A stretch of 51,661 nucleotides of DNA from Peptoniphilaceae bacterium (GCA_022779285.1 JALFST010000009.1:1-51661); one strand, 5' to 3'; numbered from the stretch's first letter, positions 8,886 through 17,984 are shown. Numbers and translations: made by a program. The notes: a model not told the origin generated them from the sequence alone.

Positions 8886-9971
8886 ATGAAAGAAATTGAA
8901 TTTCAGAATGTAACAAAATCCTATGATGGAAAGATCAATGTGCTCAATTCGATGAATCTGTCCGTCCATCCGGGAGAGAGAATGATTTTATTAGGGCCGT
9001 CGGGCTGTGGCAAATCTACAACACTGCGAATCATTGCCGGACTGGAAAGCATTACATCAGGTACTCTCCGTATGAATGAGAAAGTAGTCAATGATATCCC
9101 CGGAGGAGAAAGAAATATCGCCATGGTATTTCAAAATTATGCACTCTATCCGCACATGACGGTATGGCAGAATTTATCATATGGTCTTCGTGTCAATAAA
9201 GTGAGCAAAGACGAGATCGAGCAAAGAAATCGTCTTGCCATAGAGATGCTGGAATTGCAGGGATTGGAGAATCGAAAGCCGCGTGATCTCTCGGGAGGAC
9301 AACGCCAGCGTGTCGCGTTGGCGCGTGCCGTTGTCAAAAATACGGACTATCTTCTCCTTGACGAGCCGCTCTCCAATCTGGATGCGCAGCTGCGTATGCG
9401 TGCGCGACAGGAGCTGGTACGTCTGCATGAAAAATTCCATATGACCATGGTTTATGTGACGCATGACCAGACGGAGGCCATGACGGTGGCGGATCGCATC
9501 GTTGTAATGAATGGCGGCGATGTGCAGATGATCGGTACGCCGGATGAGGTATATCACAATCCGAAAAACCTATTTACTGCCCGCTTTATCGGTGCTCCGC
9601 CGATGAATCTTTTCCGAGCGGTTTTTCAGGATGGATCTCTTCATATGGAAGAGACCTCTACACATCTTCCCATTGACGGAGAAATGCGAAGTTATTTAGA
9701 AAAGAGCGGATCCGATTTGATCTTGGGCATCCGTCCGGAGCGAATGGAGATTCGGGAGGAATTTGCTCCGGATACACTCGATGTGGTGATCGATTATTTG
9801 GAGGATTATGGCTCAAGAGTGTCGCTTTCTTTCCGGGTACAGGGGAAAGAGCATACGATCATTACGGGAAGACACAATTATCGTGTGGGCGATGTGATCC
9901 ACATCCATTTTCCACAGGAACATATGAAGCTTTTCAATCGAGACACTGAGGAAAACATTCGCTATTTATAG
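8886..9971 (+). CDS. ugpC: ABC importer ATPase, UgpC/MsmK-like
   Basis: The 361-aa ATPase has Walker [10 protein letters not shown] (~38-46), Q-loop in MVFQNYALYPHMT, signature LSGGQRQRVALARA, Walker B LLLDEPLSNLDA and switch His in VYVTHDQTEAMT. The C-terminal ~120 residues form the TOBE/MalK-type regulatory extension (GAPPMNLF, LILGIRPERMEI). This extension places it in the carbohydrate/glycerol-3-phosphate importer class. A full operon-borne ATPase suggests the importer does not share a housekeeping MsmK. Confidence 0.92.
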   Translation: MKEIEFQNVTKSYDGKINVLNSMNLSVHPGERMILLGPSGCGKSTTLRIIAGLESITSGTLRMNEKVVNDIPGGERNIAMVFQNYALYPHMTVWQNLSYGLRVNKVSKDEIEQRNRLAIEMLELQGLENRKPRDLSGGQRQRVALARAVVKNTDYLLLDEPLSNLDAQLRMRARQELVRLHEKFHMTMVYVTHDQTEAMTVADRIVVMNGGDVQMIGTPDEVYHNPKNLFTARFIGAPPMNLFRAVFQDGSLHMEETSTHLPIDGEMRSYLEKSGSDLILGIRPERMEIREEFAPDTLDVVIDYLEDYGSRVSLSFRVQGKEHTIITGRHNYRVGDVIHIHFPQEHMKLFNRDTEENIRYL

Positions 9972-9979
9972 GAGAAATC

Positions 9980-10750
9980 ATGATCTACGTAAGTACAAAT
10001 ATGTATCATACAAGAGATTTACAGAAAGTGTTTTCAATTGTTGAAGCCGTCTCGGATATCGGTATCGAGCTTTTTCCGCTTTTTCATGATCCCGAATTTG
10101 AAAAGGAATTGCAGCATTTGATGCCCGATTTTCTCAAGTATCCTTTGACTTTTCATGAGCCATATTATGAAACCGATCATGCTGCGCCTCATGGATCTTC
10201 GGCAGAAGCTGAGACAGAACGACAGATGCGGCTCGCCTTTTCTTATGCCAAGTCCATGCGTCCCAAGTACATGGTGTTTCATTATAACAACAGCCGGATT
10301 GGGAATGCTCAAAAGATGAAGAAGATTGCCCGGGAGAATCTGCAAAGGTATCGGCAGACATCACCGGCGCCGATTCTCATTGAAAATACAGGAGTAGCGG
10401 TGCTCAACAATGTTCTATTTTCTGAGGAGGAATTTATTGCTGAGGCAAAGCAAACTGGTGGAGGGGTGCTCATTGATGTAGGGCACGCGAATGCCAATGG
10501 ATGGGATATTGAGAATCTGGTCGGAGAATTGTCGGATTCAATTCAATCCTATCACTTGCACTCGAATGACGGCGTTCACGATTTCCATCATCGGATTTTT
10601 CAGAACACGCCGGACTACTATCATTTGCTTCCGATTTTTCAGGAAAAGACGCCCGGCGCAGATCTTGTGATCGAATATCAGCGCGGATACAGTGGACGAG
10701 AGAAAGAGGTTGTGGAAGATATCCTGCGTTTACGAGAGCTTTGGGGCTAA
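9980..10750 (+). CDS. xylose-isomerase-like TIM-barrel protein in the Ugp-like operon
   Basis: The 256-aa protein begins MIYVSTNMYHTRDL, eight bases after the ATPase stop and preceded by GGAG. It has the metal-site pattern of AP-endonuclease-2/sugar-phosphate-isomerase barrels: Glu in LIENTG, Asp/His in LIDVGHAN, His in YHLHSND and Glu in VIEYQRG. The family includes epimerases, isomerases, dehydratases and phosphodiesterases, so the reaction is open. Enterobacterial ugp operons carry the glycerophosphodiesterase UgpQ at this place; a non-homologous barrel here suggests it processes the imported ligand. Not a typical GDPD domain. Confidence 0.75.
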   Translation: MIYVSTNMYHTRDLQKVFSIVEAVSDIGIELFPLFHDPEFEKELQHLMPDFLKYPLTFHEPYYETDHAAPHGSSAEAETERQMRLAFSYAKSMRPKYMVFHYNNSRIGNAQKMKKIARENLQRYRQTSPAPILIENTGVAVLNNVLFSEEEFIAEAKQTGGGVLIDVGHANANGWDIENLVGELSDSIQSYHLHSNDGVHDFHHRIFQNTPDYYHLLPIFQEKTPGADLVIEYQRGYSGREKEVVEDILRLRELWG

Positions 10751-10782
10751 GAAACCAGGATCAAAATATAGCATAAACGTAG

Positions 10783-10813
10783 AAAGAGAAGCGAATTTCG
10801 TTTCTCTTTTTTT
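10783..10813 (+). terminator. rho-independent terminator of the Ugp-like operon
   Basis: AAAGAGAAGCG pairs with CGTTTCTCTTT (one G-U pair) around an AATTT loop, followed by a T run. Confidence 0.85.
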
Positions 10814-10949
10814 AGTAAATTTGAAGAAGGCCGGGCACAATAATTGAAAAATAAAAGAATACAATTTTTATTGGAAGAAGGAAAAAAAACTTGTCGAAAG
10901 TTTTTGTGACGATTTTGGAACGCAATCATTATTCCATGGAGGCGGTAGC

Positions 10950-11036
10950 ATGGAAATGCCTTCCAATTTTGATAGCGCTGCACAAGGTGAGGTGAGAGGT
11001 CTCCAAAATGATGACGAAGACGCTTCTGGAAAATGA
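10950..11036 (+). CDS. possible 28-aa acidic microprotein
   Basis: In the 340-base gap after the Ugp-like operon there is one short frame with a well-placed GGAGG (10938) seven bases before its ATG, followed directly by a terminator (11048). The peptide starts MEMPSNFDSAAQ and is rich in Asp/Glu/Gly. It has no membrane segment and I recognise no family. It could equally be chance. The rest of the gap shows only the two terminators. Confidence 0.25.
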   Translation: MEMPSNFDSAAQGEVRGLQNDDEDASGK

Positions 11037-11047
11037 CCGAAAAGTCC

Positions 11048-11078
11048 AAAGAAGAGACGGTTTCACCGTCTCTTCTTT
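11048..11078. terminator. bidirectional terminator
   Basis: AAAGAAGAGACGG pairs perfectly with CCGTCTCTTCTTT. It sits just beyond the stop of the minus-strand ABC exporter and can also end plus-strand transcripts. Confidence 0.8.
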
Positions 11079-11090
11079 ATTTGAATAGCG

Positions 11091-13892
11091 TTATTCGGTT
11101 CTCAGTGCAATCACAGGATCCTTCTTTGCCGCTTTCTTTGCGGGAAGTAAACCGCCAAGAAGCGTGATCGCCATGCTGAGTACAACAAGAAAGATGGCGG
11201 ACATGGCAGGAATCGCTATAGTAAGGCCTTTCGATTGAATGAGATTTTGCAGAATGGAATTGATGGGAATGGTGAGCAATGCGGAAATTCCAATGCCAAG
11301 CAATCCGGCGAAGAAACCGATAATAAAGGTTTCCGCATTAAATACCTGGGAGATATTTCTCTTGGAAGCGCCTAAAGCACGCAGGATTCCAATTTCCTTC
11401 GTGCGTTCCAGAACAGAAATATGTGTGATGATGCCGATCATAATGGAAGAAACGATCAGAGATACCGCAACAAAAGCAATGAGCACATAGGAAATCACAT
11501 CGACAATGGAAGTGACCGAATTGGTGAGCAATGCAACATAGTCGGTATAGGTGATCTGATTCTCCTCCCCAACGGTTTTATTGTAATTTTCAATGCTCTT
11601 TGAGACAGCTTCTTTATCCTCGAAACTATCCGTGTAAATGCTGATGGACTGCGGATTGTCGTAGTTGACTTTTCCAAATTTTTTCATATTTTCTTCGTAG
11701 GACGTTCCTTGAATATAACCGTCATAAATCGAGAGCAGGATTTGATCATCGGGTGAGTTTGCAACCCATTGATCCATAGCGGAGGCGAGTGAAGCTTCGT
11801 CCATATTCATAGCGCCTGCCCCCATGCTGATATCCGGCGCAGCATTTTCTGATGGCGGATCATTCGACTCTGCATTCTGCATACTATAGTAAAGGATCAT
11901 TTGATAGAGGGACGCCTTATCAGAAACTCCGAGCTTTGCAATATATTCCTTTGCATCGGCGATTTTATCCGAATCATTTGGCGCCTCAAATTTCATACCA
12001 TTGAGGACATTGACTTCGGGGGTGTTTTCCTGCGCCATAACTACAGGACTCCGGTTCGTGTGATCGATCAGATAATCGGTCAGCTGGGAGGTATAGGCGA
12101 TTGCGGTGGAAATATTGGCATGTTTTGCATCGTCCACAGGACGGATCACCCCTGCAATTTTTAATTTTACAGCATTTTCCAAGAGACGTTTGCCTTCAAA
12201 GCTGTCCCCTCCGATATAGGAAAAAGTGCCATTTTCCTTTTCTTCATATTGATCCGAAGCAGGAACAAGGTAGAAAGTATGTCCTGCCATCTCTTCATAA
12301 CTCCACGCGCGATCCTCAAGTTTTTGTCCTTCTTGAATTTGATCTGTCATATCGAGGTATTCTTTTTCCGTAATGAAACCCAATTGATATAAAATACCTG
12401 ATGGAACAGCGTTATTCTTGTCCAGTACGAGGACGACCTCGTCATAGTTTCGGGGCCAACTGCCATAGAGAACCTCATACTTGTCCCGGATTACAGGGCT
12501 TACGGTATCTTTTCCGGTTCCTGCCATCAGTTCCGAGAAATTTTTGGCGCCGGAAGAATTGCGATTTGCAGTGTTCATGGCATTCATTCCGCCGGAAGCC
12601 GGACCGAATGAAATAGCGACGGAGCTTTCCGCGATTTTGTCGGTATCGGCGTCCGTGTCGGTATCGGCGTCCGTATTGATGAGCTTGTCTTCCGCATTGT
12701 AAGAATAGACATCAAAATTCACATCATACGTATAAACGACGCCATTTTCCCCCAAATATCGCCGGATCTCACTATTGGGGTCGTCGAGATAATTTTTGAA
12801 AGTGGATAAATTGTTTTTTTTGATGTTGGAAGCAATCGACTTGCTCGATTCGATATCACGATAATCCATATGGATTTCGGATCGATTTTCTGAGATTTCT
12901 TCCGAGGCATCCTGCGTGTTTTCCGGCTTGCCGCGTTCCATGACGCCGGCGAGATCGAGCTCTTCGGCACTGATGGTGATGGGATAGGAGGTCATAGTGT
13001 CTCTTTGAATATCTGCAATATATTGATTCACGCCGTTAGACAGGGCAAGGATCAGCGCAATACCGATAATACCGATGGAGCCGGCAAAGGCAGTCAAAAA
13101 GGTTCTCCCTTTTTTAGTTCGCAAATTGTTGAAGCTGAGCATCAAAGAAGTGAAAAAGGACATCCTTGCCTTTCCCATATTTTTATGCTGTGCTTTCATA
13201 TTTTCCGTATCGAGATCCGCCGGATTGCTGTCTCCTATGATCTTTCCGTCTCGTAATCGGACGATGCGAGTGGAGTATTCTTCTGCCAGTTCCGGATTAT
13301 GCGTTACCATCACGACAAGTCGATCCTTGGCAACCTCGCGAAGGAGTTCCATGATTTGAACACTTGTTTCGGTATCCAGTGCCCCCGTGGGCTCATCTGC
13401 GAGCAGGATTTCCGGATCGTTCACGAGCGCTCGTGCAATGGCAACACGCTGCATTTGTCCACCGGAAAGCTGATTCGGCCTTTTATGCAAATGATCTTCC
13501 AAACCTACTTTTTTCAACATGAGTGTGGCTTTTTCCCGTCTTTCCTTGCGTGAGACTCCGGAAATTGTCAAGGCGAGCTCCACATTTGCGAGTATGGATT
13601 GGTGAGGAATGAGATTGTAGCTTTGAAAAACAAATCCGATCGCATGGTTACGATACGAATCCCAATCCCTGTCATTGTAATTTTTTGTGGAAATACCGTT
13701 GACGATCAGATCTCCGGTGTCGTAACGATCCAATCCGCCGATGATATTTAAAAGTGTAGTTTTCCCCGAGCCGCTCGGTCCCAGAATGGAAACAAATTCA
13801 TTGTCGCGCAACGTCAAGCTGACCTGATCCAATGCGATCTGGACGAGGCTTCCCGTTTTATAAGTTTTCGATATATTTTGGATTTGTAACAC
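11091..13892 (-). CDS. MacB-like ABC exporter, ATPase fused to FtsX-type permease
   Basis: The 933-aa protein is a fusion. Residues ~1-225 are a MacB/LolD-class ATPase: Walker [35 protein letters not shown], and H-loop VMVTHNPE. A first membrane segment follows at ~260-285 ([20 protein letters not shown]). Residues ~290-800 form a large extracytoplasmic domain, and three membrane segments close the protein (~810-925) with the FtsX motif around [19 protein letters not shown]. This type couples ATP hydrolysis to extracytoplasmic movement and exports peptides, antibiotics or lipoproteins; the substrate is unknown. The gene stands alone. A short Asp/Thr repeat lies in the outer domain. Confidence 0.93.
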   Translation of the reverse strand: MLQIQNISKTYKTGSLVQIALDQVSLTLRDNEFVSILGPSGSGKTTLLNIIGGLDRYDTGDLIVNGISTKNYNDRDWDSYRNHAIGFVFQSYNLIPHQSILANVELALTISGVSRKERREKATLMLKKVGLEDHLHKRPNQLSGGQMQRVAIARALVNDPEILLADEPTGALDTETSVQIMELLREVAKDRLVVMVTHNPELAEEYSTRIVRLRDGKIIGDSNPADLDTENMKAQHKNMGKARMSFFTSLMLSFNNLRTKKGRTFLTAFAGSIGIIGIALILALSNGVNQYIADIQRDTMTSYPITISAEELDLAGVMERGKPENTQDASEEISENRSEIHMDYRDIESSKSIASNIKKNNLSTFKNYLDDPNSEIRRYLGENGVVYTYDVNFDVYSYNAEDKLINTDADTDTDADTDKIAESSVAISFGPASGGMNAMNTANRNSSGAKNFSELMAGTGKDTVSPVIRDKYEVLYGSWPRNYDEVVLVLDKNNAVPSGILYQLGFITEKEYLDMTDQIQEGQKLEDRAWSYEEMAGHTFYLVPASDQYEEKENGTFSYIGGDSFEGKRLLENAVKLKIAGVIRPVDDAKHANISTAIAYTSQLTDYLIDHTNRSPVVMAQENTPEVNVLNGMKFEAPNDSDKIADAKEYIAKLGVSDKASLYQMILYYSMQNAESNDPPSENAAPDISMGAGAMNMDEASLASAMDQWVANSPDDQILLSIYDGYIQGTSYEENMKKFGKVNYDNPQSISIYTDSFEDKEAVSKSIENYNKTVGEENQITYTDYVALLTNSVTSIVDVISYVLIAFVAVSLIVSSIMIGIITHISVLERTKEIGILRALGASKRNISQVFNAETFIIGFFAGLLGIGISALLTIPINSILQNLIQSKGLTIAIPAMSAIFLVVLSMAITLLGGLLPAKKAAKKDPVIALRTE
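12639..12674. repeat. perfect 18-bp tandem duplication inside the ABC exporter gene
   Basis: The unit GTCGGTATCGGCGTCCGT occurs twice back to back and encodes the Asp/Thr-rich stretch [14 protein letters not shown] in the outer domain. The unit length is a multiple of three, so copy-number change would keep the frame. Confidence 0.8.
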
Positions 13893-14244
13893 GCTATCTC
13901 CTTAGTGAGAAAATTTCTGAATTTGGATTTCAGATACCTGACATACTACCATGATCTTCAAGAACTTTTCAAAAACTTATTCAGAATAGCGATGATTTTT
14001 GCTTTGGAGGATCATCGGTGTGAATGGGGACAGGATACATCTTGTATCGAGAAATCAGAGTATGGAAAAGGGCGCTCATGGCACGTTTTTTCCATACATC
14101 GTTTTGAGTTCTTTGCTGTTACTTTGAAAGCATTTTTTGTGATCGGCCGGTAAATATGTGTTTCGTAGCGCAAAAAATGCATTTTATTCTATTGAATTTT
14201 CCGGCATTTGATTTTACAACTCGCCATTTTTTGAATAAATATAG
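13893..14244. other. intergenic region without recognised gene
   Basis: About 350 bases between the divergent ABC exporter and secreted-protein genes. Several short frames exist but none has a convincing ribosome-binding site, composition or family resemblance. Confidence 0.5.
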
Positions 14245-14273
14245 TTCGAATTGATTAAAAATCATGTTATGAT
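14245..14273 (+). promoter_or_regulatory. candidate promoter of the secreted-protein gene
   Basis: TTCGAA (14245) and TATGAT (14268) are 17 bases apart. The -10 is good and the -35 is weak. It would give a ~110-base leader. Confidence 0.4.
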
Positions 14274-14305
14274 GAAAACAAAGGGAATGTTTTGTTTTCC
14301 GGTTG

Positions 14306-14345
14306 AAAATCCGCACATCCGATTCAAGCCGGAGGTGCGGATTTT
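14306..14345 (+). promoter_or_regulatory. leader hairpin upstream of the secreted-protein gene
   Basis: AAAATCCGCAC (14306-14316) pairs perfectly with GTGCGGATTTT (14335-14345), and the loop can add a TCCG/CGGA pairing. Only four T follow, so it may be an attenuator, an RNA-stability element or an old terminator. Confidence 0.5.
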
Positions 14346-14390
14346 GATAAAAATCAACGAATTCAGGCGTATGAAAGGAGGCGTTCAACA

Positions 14391-15017
14391 ATGAAAAAAT
14401 TTTTTTCAGCGATCGTATTGTCGGTATTGATCATGCTTGCGATTCCAAATGCTGCTCAAACAAAGGGCAGCTTTGAGTATGAATATCCGCTGACTCCGGA
14501 ATCACCGGAATGGAGCAGCTATCATGCTTATGAATTGCAGGAAAAACTGAATATCCCCCGAGAGCAAGTGGCATCTCTCAACACAAGGGATCTGCTTGCG
14601 CTGGTTTTAGAGTATCCTTTTATAGGGGATGTGTATGCGTTTCATACGGTGGAAGACGGTATCGAAACGATAAGGAAAAGATTTGACCCTCTTGATGAGC
14701 TTTTGAAGAGAGATGATGTTGCAGAAGCCGTTTATTCCGAATATCTTGATGAAAAAGACAACGAAAAGATCAAGAAAGAAATCCTGGAGGGCAACTACGA
14801 CAGCAGCTTAAAAATAAGTTTTTTAGAATTTCTTATAGAAAAGCATGAAGTCTCCTCACAGTTCACCGATTTGCAAATTGAGAAAATTGTAAAAAAAGCG
14901 ATTGATATGGAAAGTGATTCGGGTATTGACTCCATATTCAGACAATCGGATTCCGTATTGAAGGATGTTTATGATCAAGAAAAATCGGCAAGATCATGGG
15001 GGAGTGTAAGCCCATGA
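14391..15017 (+). CDS. secreted protein of unknown function
   Basis: The 208-aa protein starts after a strong AAAGGAGG. It has a signal peptide (MKKFF, hydrophobic core to ~residue 20, likely cleavage near NAAQT) with no lipobox, so it is released or wall-associated. The mature part begins YPLTPESPEWSSYHAYELQE and has an IPREQVASLNTRDLLALVLEYP block. I associate that pattern loosely with small secreted proteins of bacilli and clostridia that have no known role. The rest is charged and probably helical. Its last codons overlap (ATGA) a coupled start of a second, truncated frame. No enzymatic motif is visible. Confidence 0.75.
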   Translation: MKKFFSAIVLSVLIMLAIPNAAQTKGSFEYEYPLTPESPEWSSYHAYELQEKLNIPREQVASLNTRDLLALVLEYPFIGDVYAFHTVEDGIETIRKRFDPLDELLKRDDVAEAVYSEYLDEKDNEKIKKEILEGNYDSSLKISFLEFLIEKHEVSSQFTDLQIEKIVKKAIDMESDSGIDSIFRQSDSVLKDVYDQEKSARSWGSVSP

Positions 15018-15043
15018 AGAAGATTATGCAGAGTGCGTTGTAA
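15014..15043 (+). pseudogene. nine-codon remnant of a translationally coupled gene
   Basis: ATG 15014 overlaps the TGA of the secreted-protein gene, with GGGGGAG about eight bases upstream. The frame reads MKKIMQSAL then stops. This looks like the first residues of another signal peptide, cut where the AT-rich block begins. It may be a truncation scar or chance. Confidence 0.35.
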
Positions 15044-15090
15044 GAAGAGAATAATTGTCAAAGGCTGAGAAAAACAGATGAATTCTTACT

Positions 15091-15119
15091 TTGATAAGAC
15101 CTGAGCATATGTATAAGAT
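15091..15119 (+). promoter_or_regulatory. promoter of the SorC-type regulator
   Basis: TTGATA (15091) and TAAGAT (15114) are separated by 17 bases, about 45 bases before the regulator ATG. Confidence 0.6.
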
Positions 15120-15161
15120 CGAAAGAAGCAAATGAATTTTTGTGTTTTATAGGGGTAGATA

Positions 15162-16091
15162 ATGAATAATGACGATATGTTAATTGCTGAAGTTGCCAAC
15201 ATGTATTACAATTTGCATTATTCTCAGGATCAAATTGCTGAAGAATTATTTTTGTCTCGTTCAAAAGTCAGCCGAATGATTCAAAAGGGGATAGATTCAG
15301 GGATTGTTGAAATCAAAATCAATTTGCCTAATAAAAGGTGTTCTGATTTAGAGGAAAAACTAAAAAATAAATTTCATCTGCAGGATTGCCATGTTCTGCA
15401 GACAGGAGAACATTTTGGCTTTGATCAGATATGTAATTATGCAGCAAAGTATATAGATTCCTATATAAGGGATAATATTATTATAGGCGTTTCCTCAGGG
15501 AAAACAGTGCATAATGTGTGTTCCAAATTAGATTTCAAGCTGGTGAACAATCTGACTTTTAGTCAGGTTAAGGGAAGCGCTGGAATAGGTGCTGAATATA
15601 TATACGATTCCCCGAATTTAATCTTGGCTTTGTCCAACAAATTTTCTTCTAATTTTAATTTAATCTATTCACCGCTTTATGTTTTTAATGAAGAGGTCAG
15701 AGATTATCTTATGAATGAGCTGATTATTGTGAATGCCTTAAAGATCGCTAAAAAAGCAGATTTACTTATATCATCATTAGGTGTTCCGGCATATGACAAT
15801 TCCAAAATATATACCGAGTATCTCAAAACTTCCTATATGAAGAACATATTTGATAAAAAGCCGGTGGCGTCTTATATTGGCCATTTTTTTGATAAACATG
15901 GAAATGCATTAGATTCAAAAATTGAAAAATCTATTATAGGGCTGAGCGTAGAGGATATTAAAAAGATCAATAAAAGGGTGGTTGTTGTATATGGAGAAGA
16001 AAAATCAGAAGCTCTTGAGACAATTTTAAAAGCAGGTTTCATAAGCATACTGATCGTTGATGAAAAGTGTGTGAAAAAAGTGAATATATAG
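15162..16091 (+). CDS. SorC/DeoR-family sugar-responsive transcriptional regulator
   Basis: The 309-aa protein has an N-terminal helix-turn-helix at ~19-42 (YSQDQIAEELFLSRSKVSRM) and a C-terminal sugar-phosphate-binding domain (~60-305) of the SorC type. Recognisable pieces are IIGVSSGKTVHNV, the GSAG stretch and DLLISSLG. Proteins of this family sense a phosphorylated catabolic intermediate and control the adjacent uptake genes. Here it precedes PTS and sulfotransferase genes in the same direction but is separated from them by its own terminator, so it is probably a separate unit that regulates them. The gene is AT-rich compared with the flanks. Confidence 0.9.
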   Translation: MNNDDMLIAEVANMYYNLHYSQDQIAEELFLSRSKVSRMIQKGIDSGIVEIKINLPNKRCSDLEEKLKNKFHLQDCHVLQTGEHFGFDQICNYAAKYIDSYIRDNIIIGVSSGKTVHNVCSKLDFKLVNNLTFSQVKGSAGIGAEYIYDSPNLILALSNKFSSNFNLIYSPLYVFNEEVRDYLMNELIIVNALKIAKKADLLISSLGVPAYDNSKIYTEYLKTSYMKNIFDKKPVASYIGHFFDKHGNALDSKIEKSIIGLSVEDIKKINKRVVVVYGEEKSEALETILKAGFISILIVDEKCVKKVNI

Positions 16092-16107
16092 ATTAAAAAT
16101 ATAGATC

Positions 16108-16152
16108 AAAAACCTTATTATGAAAATATTTTCATAATAAGGTTTTTATTTT
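16108..16152 (+). terminator. terminator after the SorC-type regulator
   Basis: AAAAACCTTATTATGAAAA pairs with its perfect complement ending at 16147 and is followed by T-rich sequence. Confidence 0.9.
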
Positions 16153-16185
16153 TGAGAAACCTCCCAATCTATTGTGGTTGCTTGA

Positions 16186-16193
16186 TTACGTAA
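16186..16193. promoter_or_regulatory. palindrome TTACGTAA upstream of the PTS genes
   Basis: A perfect 8-base palindrome lies ~70 bases before the IIC start, in the promoter zone. It is a candidate half or core of a SorC operator; this is a position-based guess. Confidence 0.25.
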
Positions 16194-16262
16194 TAATAAA
16201 GATAGTAACATGAATTCAGATGATGATATACGTTCTCACAATGATTAAGGAGGAAAAGGAAA

Positions 16263-17675
16263 GTGGAAGTATTAAATAGTATTTGGACAGTAATATTTAA
16301 TAATGTCATTTCTCGACCGGCAATCTTTATCGGGCTGATCGTTGCTGTGGGTTATATATTGCTCAGGAAGAAATGGTATGAAATTATCGGAGGATTCATA
16401 AAGGCGGCTGTCGGTTATATGATCTTACAGGTGGGCGCTAAAAATCTGTTTGGTGCTGTCAATCCTTTGATCCAGGCAATAGAGGCTAAATGGAATATCA
16501 GTGCAGTTGTCATAGATCCCAATTTCGGATTCACTGCCGCTGAAGCAGCCTTAGCTTCTATTGGTGAAACATTATCCATGGCTATGATCACTTTGTTAGT
16601 TGCTTTTCTATGGAATGTTTTCTTGGTCGCATTCAGAAAAGTGACAAAAGTAAGGACATTATTCACCACCGGACATATCATGGTAAAACAAGCGGCAGTA
16701 GCCACTTGGATTGTATTCCTGTTAGTCCCGAGTTTAAGGAATATTTGGGGGATATTGATTACTGGTATGCTGTGCGGCACCTATTGGGCTGTCGGATCCA
16801 ACTTAACAGTGAAAGCTACCAATGACTTAACAGAGAATGCCGGTTTTGCTGTTGGCCATCAGCAAATGTTTGGCATATGGTTTGTTGATCGATTTGCAGG
16901 GAAAATCGGAAATAAAGAAAAGGGTGTTGACGGTTTTCATCTAAGCGGACCATTTAAACTATTAGATGATTATACAGTTTCCACTACAGTAATTATGGGA
17001 TTGTTTTTCGGAGCAATCATATTCATTATAGGAGAACCTGTGCTTCGAAATGTTGATGGCGCTTTTGCAGAGAATATCAGTTTTCCGCTTTATATTTTTG
17101 AAAAAGCAGCCTCGTTTGCGGTCAATCTGACAATCTTAAAAACGGGAGTCAGGATGTTTGTGAATGAGTTGGTCCAATCTTTTGAAGGAATCTCAGGCTC
17201 CGTACTTAAGGGCTCCGTTCCTGCTGTCGACTGTGCGGCAACCTTCGGATTCGGATCATCCAATGCGATCACGCTTGGGTTTATATTTGGCGGAATCGGT
17301 CAATTGATAGGAATTGCATTGCTCATCATAACAAAAAATCCAATTATGATCATACCCGGTTTTGTCCCATTATTTTATGACAATGCCACATTGGGTTTAT
17401 ATGCAAATAACAAAGGAGGACTCAGAGCAGTTATTGTGTTTTGCATGGCAAGCGGCTTGTTGCAGGTCTTAGGGAGCGCTGCGGCCATAATCTTATTCCA
17501 AATGGCGCCGTTTGGCGGTTATGTTGGAAATCTGGATTGGGCTACAGCTTGGCCGGTCATAGGATTTATCATTAAAAACCTTCATATTGTCGGTATAGGA
17601 GTCGCGATAATAGGATTACTGCTGATTCCTCAGCTTCAATATAGAAAAGAAAAAGAAACCTATTTTGAGTTATAA
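16263..17675 (+). CDS. PTS transporter subunit IIC, ascorbate (UlaA/SgaT) type
   Basis: The 470-aa membrane protein begins with GTG behind AGGAGGAAAAGG. It has the UlaA-like pattern: an early FIGLIVAVGYILLRKKWYE, then GFIKAAVGYMILQVGA, a FHLSGPFKLLDD cytoplasmic loop, a GFGSSNAITLGFIFGG segment and FVPLFYDNATLGLYAN. About eleven membrane segments are expected. UlaA proteins move L-ascorbate with phosphorylation, but homologues take other ligands. Next to a sulfotransferase and with no ascorbate-degrading genes nearby, ascorbate is unlikely. There is no IIA gene in the window, so a IIA must come from elsewhere. Confidence 0.9.
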   Translation: MEVLNSIWTVIFNNVISRPAIFIGLIVAVGYILLRKKWYEIIGGFIKAAVGYMILQVGAKNLFGAVNPLIQAIEAKWNISAVVIDPNFGFTAAEAALASIGETLSMAMITLLVAFLWNVFLVAFRKVTKVRTLFTTGHIMVKQAAVATWIVFLLVPSLRNIWGILITGMLCGTYWAVGSNLTVKATNDLTENAGFAVGHQQMFGIWFVDRFAGKIGNKEKGVDGFHLSGPFKLLDDYTVSTTVIMGLFFGAIIFIIGEPVLRNVDGAFAENISFPLYIFEKAASFAVNLTILKTGVRMFVNELVQSFEGISGSVLKGSVPAVDCAATFGFGSSNAITLGFIFGGIGQLIGIALLIITKNPIMIIPGFVPLFYDNATLGLYANNKGGLRAVIVFCMASGLLQVLGSAAAIILFQMAPFGGYVGNLDWATAWPVIGFIIKNLHIVGIGVAIIGLLLIPQLQYRKEKETYFEL

Positions 17676-17695
17676 CGTATAGAAAGGAAAAAGAA

Positions 17696-17983
17696 ATGAG
17701 TAGATTAAAAGTATTGGTTTGTTGCGGAGCCGGTATGGGTTCATCACAAATGTTAAAAATGACTGCAGAAAAAGTATTTCGTGAGTTAGAAATTGATGCC
17801 GATATTCACCATTGCGCTATAGATGAAGCCAGATCAGCAGCCAGAAATTATGATCTCATACTATGCAATCAAAGATTTGTGGACACCTTTCCCGGAGGCA
17901 CAAAAGTCATAGGTTTACAAAACATATTGAGTAAAGCGGAAATTAAAGAAAAATTAATAAAAAATAATATAGGTGAAAAATAA
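17696..17983 (+). CDS. PTS transporter subunit IIB, lactate/ascorbate (UlaB) type
   Basis: The 95-aa cytoplasmic protein has the phospho-cysteine loop VLVCCGAGMGSS, with C10 as probable phosphorylation site, typical of galactitol/ascorbate IIB subunits. It would pass phosphate from an unlinked IIA to the sugar carried by the IIC encoded just upstream (20 bases away, AGAAAGGAAAAAG site). It ends one base before the start of the sulfotransferase gene, so the three are one operon. Confidence 0.92.
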   Translation: MSRLKVLVCCGAGMGSSQMLKMTAEKVFRELEIDADIHHCAIDEARSAARNYDLILCNQRFVDTFPGGTKVIGLQNILSKAEIKEKLIKNNIGEK

Positions 17984-17984
17984 A

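Noticed and set aside
9980..10750. Glycerophosphodiester phosphodiesterase (UgpQ) call
   Set aside because: The metal-site motifs are those of xylose-isomerase-like barrels, not of the GDPD family.
13905..14153. Short plus-strand frames in the 13.9-14.2 kb gap
   Set aside because: No ribosome-binding site and no recognisable protein pattern.
17973..17984. GTG start of the sulfotransferase overlapping the IIB gene
   Set aside because: No ribosome-binding site upstream, while ATG 17985 has AGGTG at a good distance.
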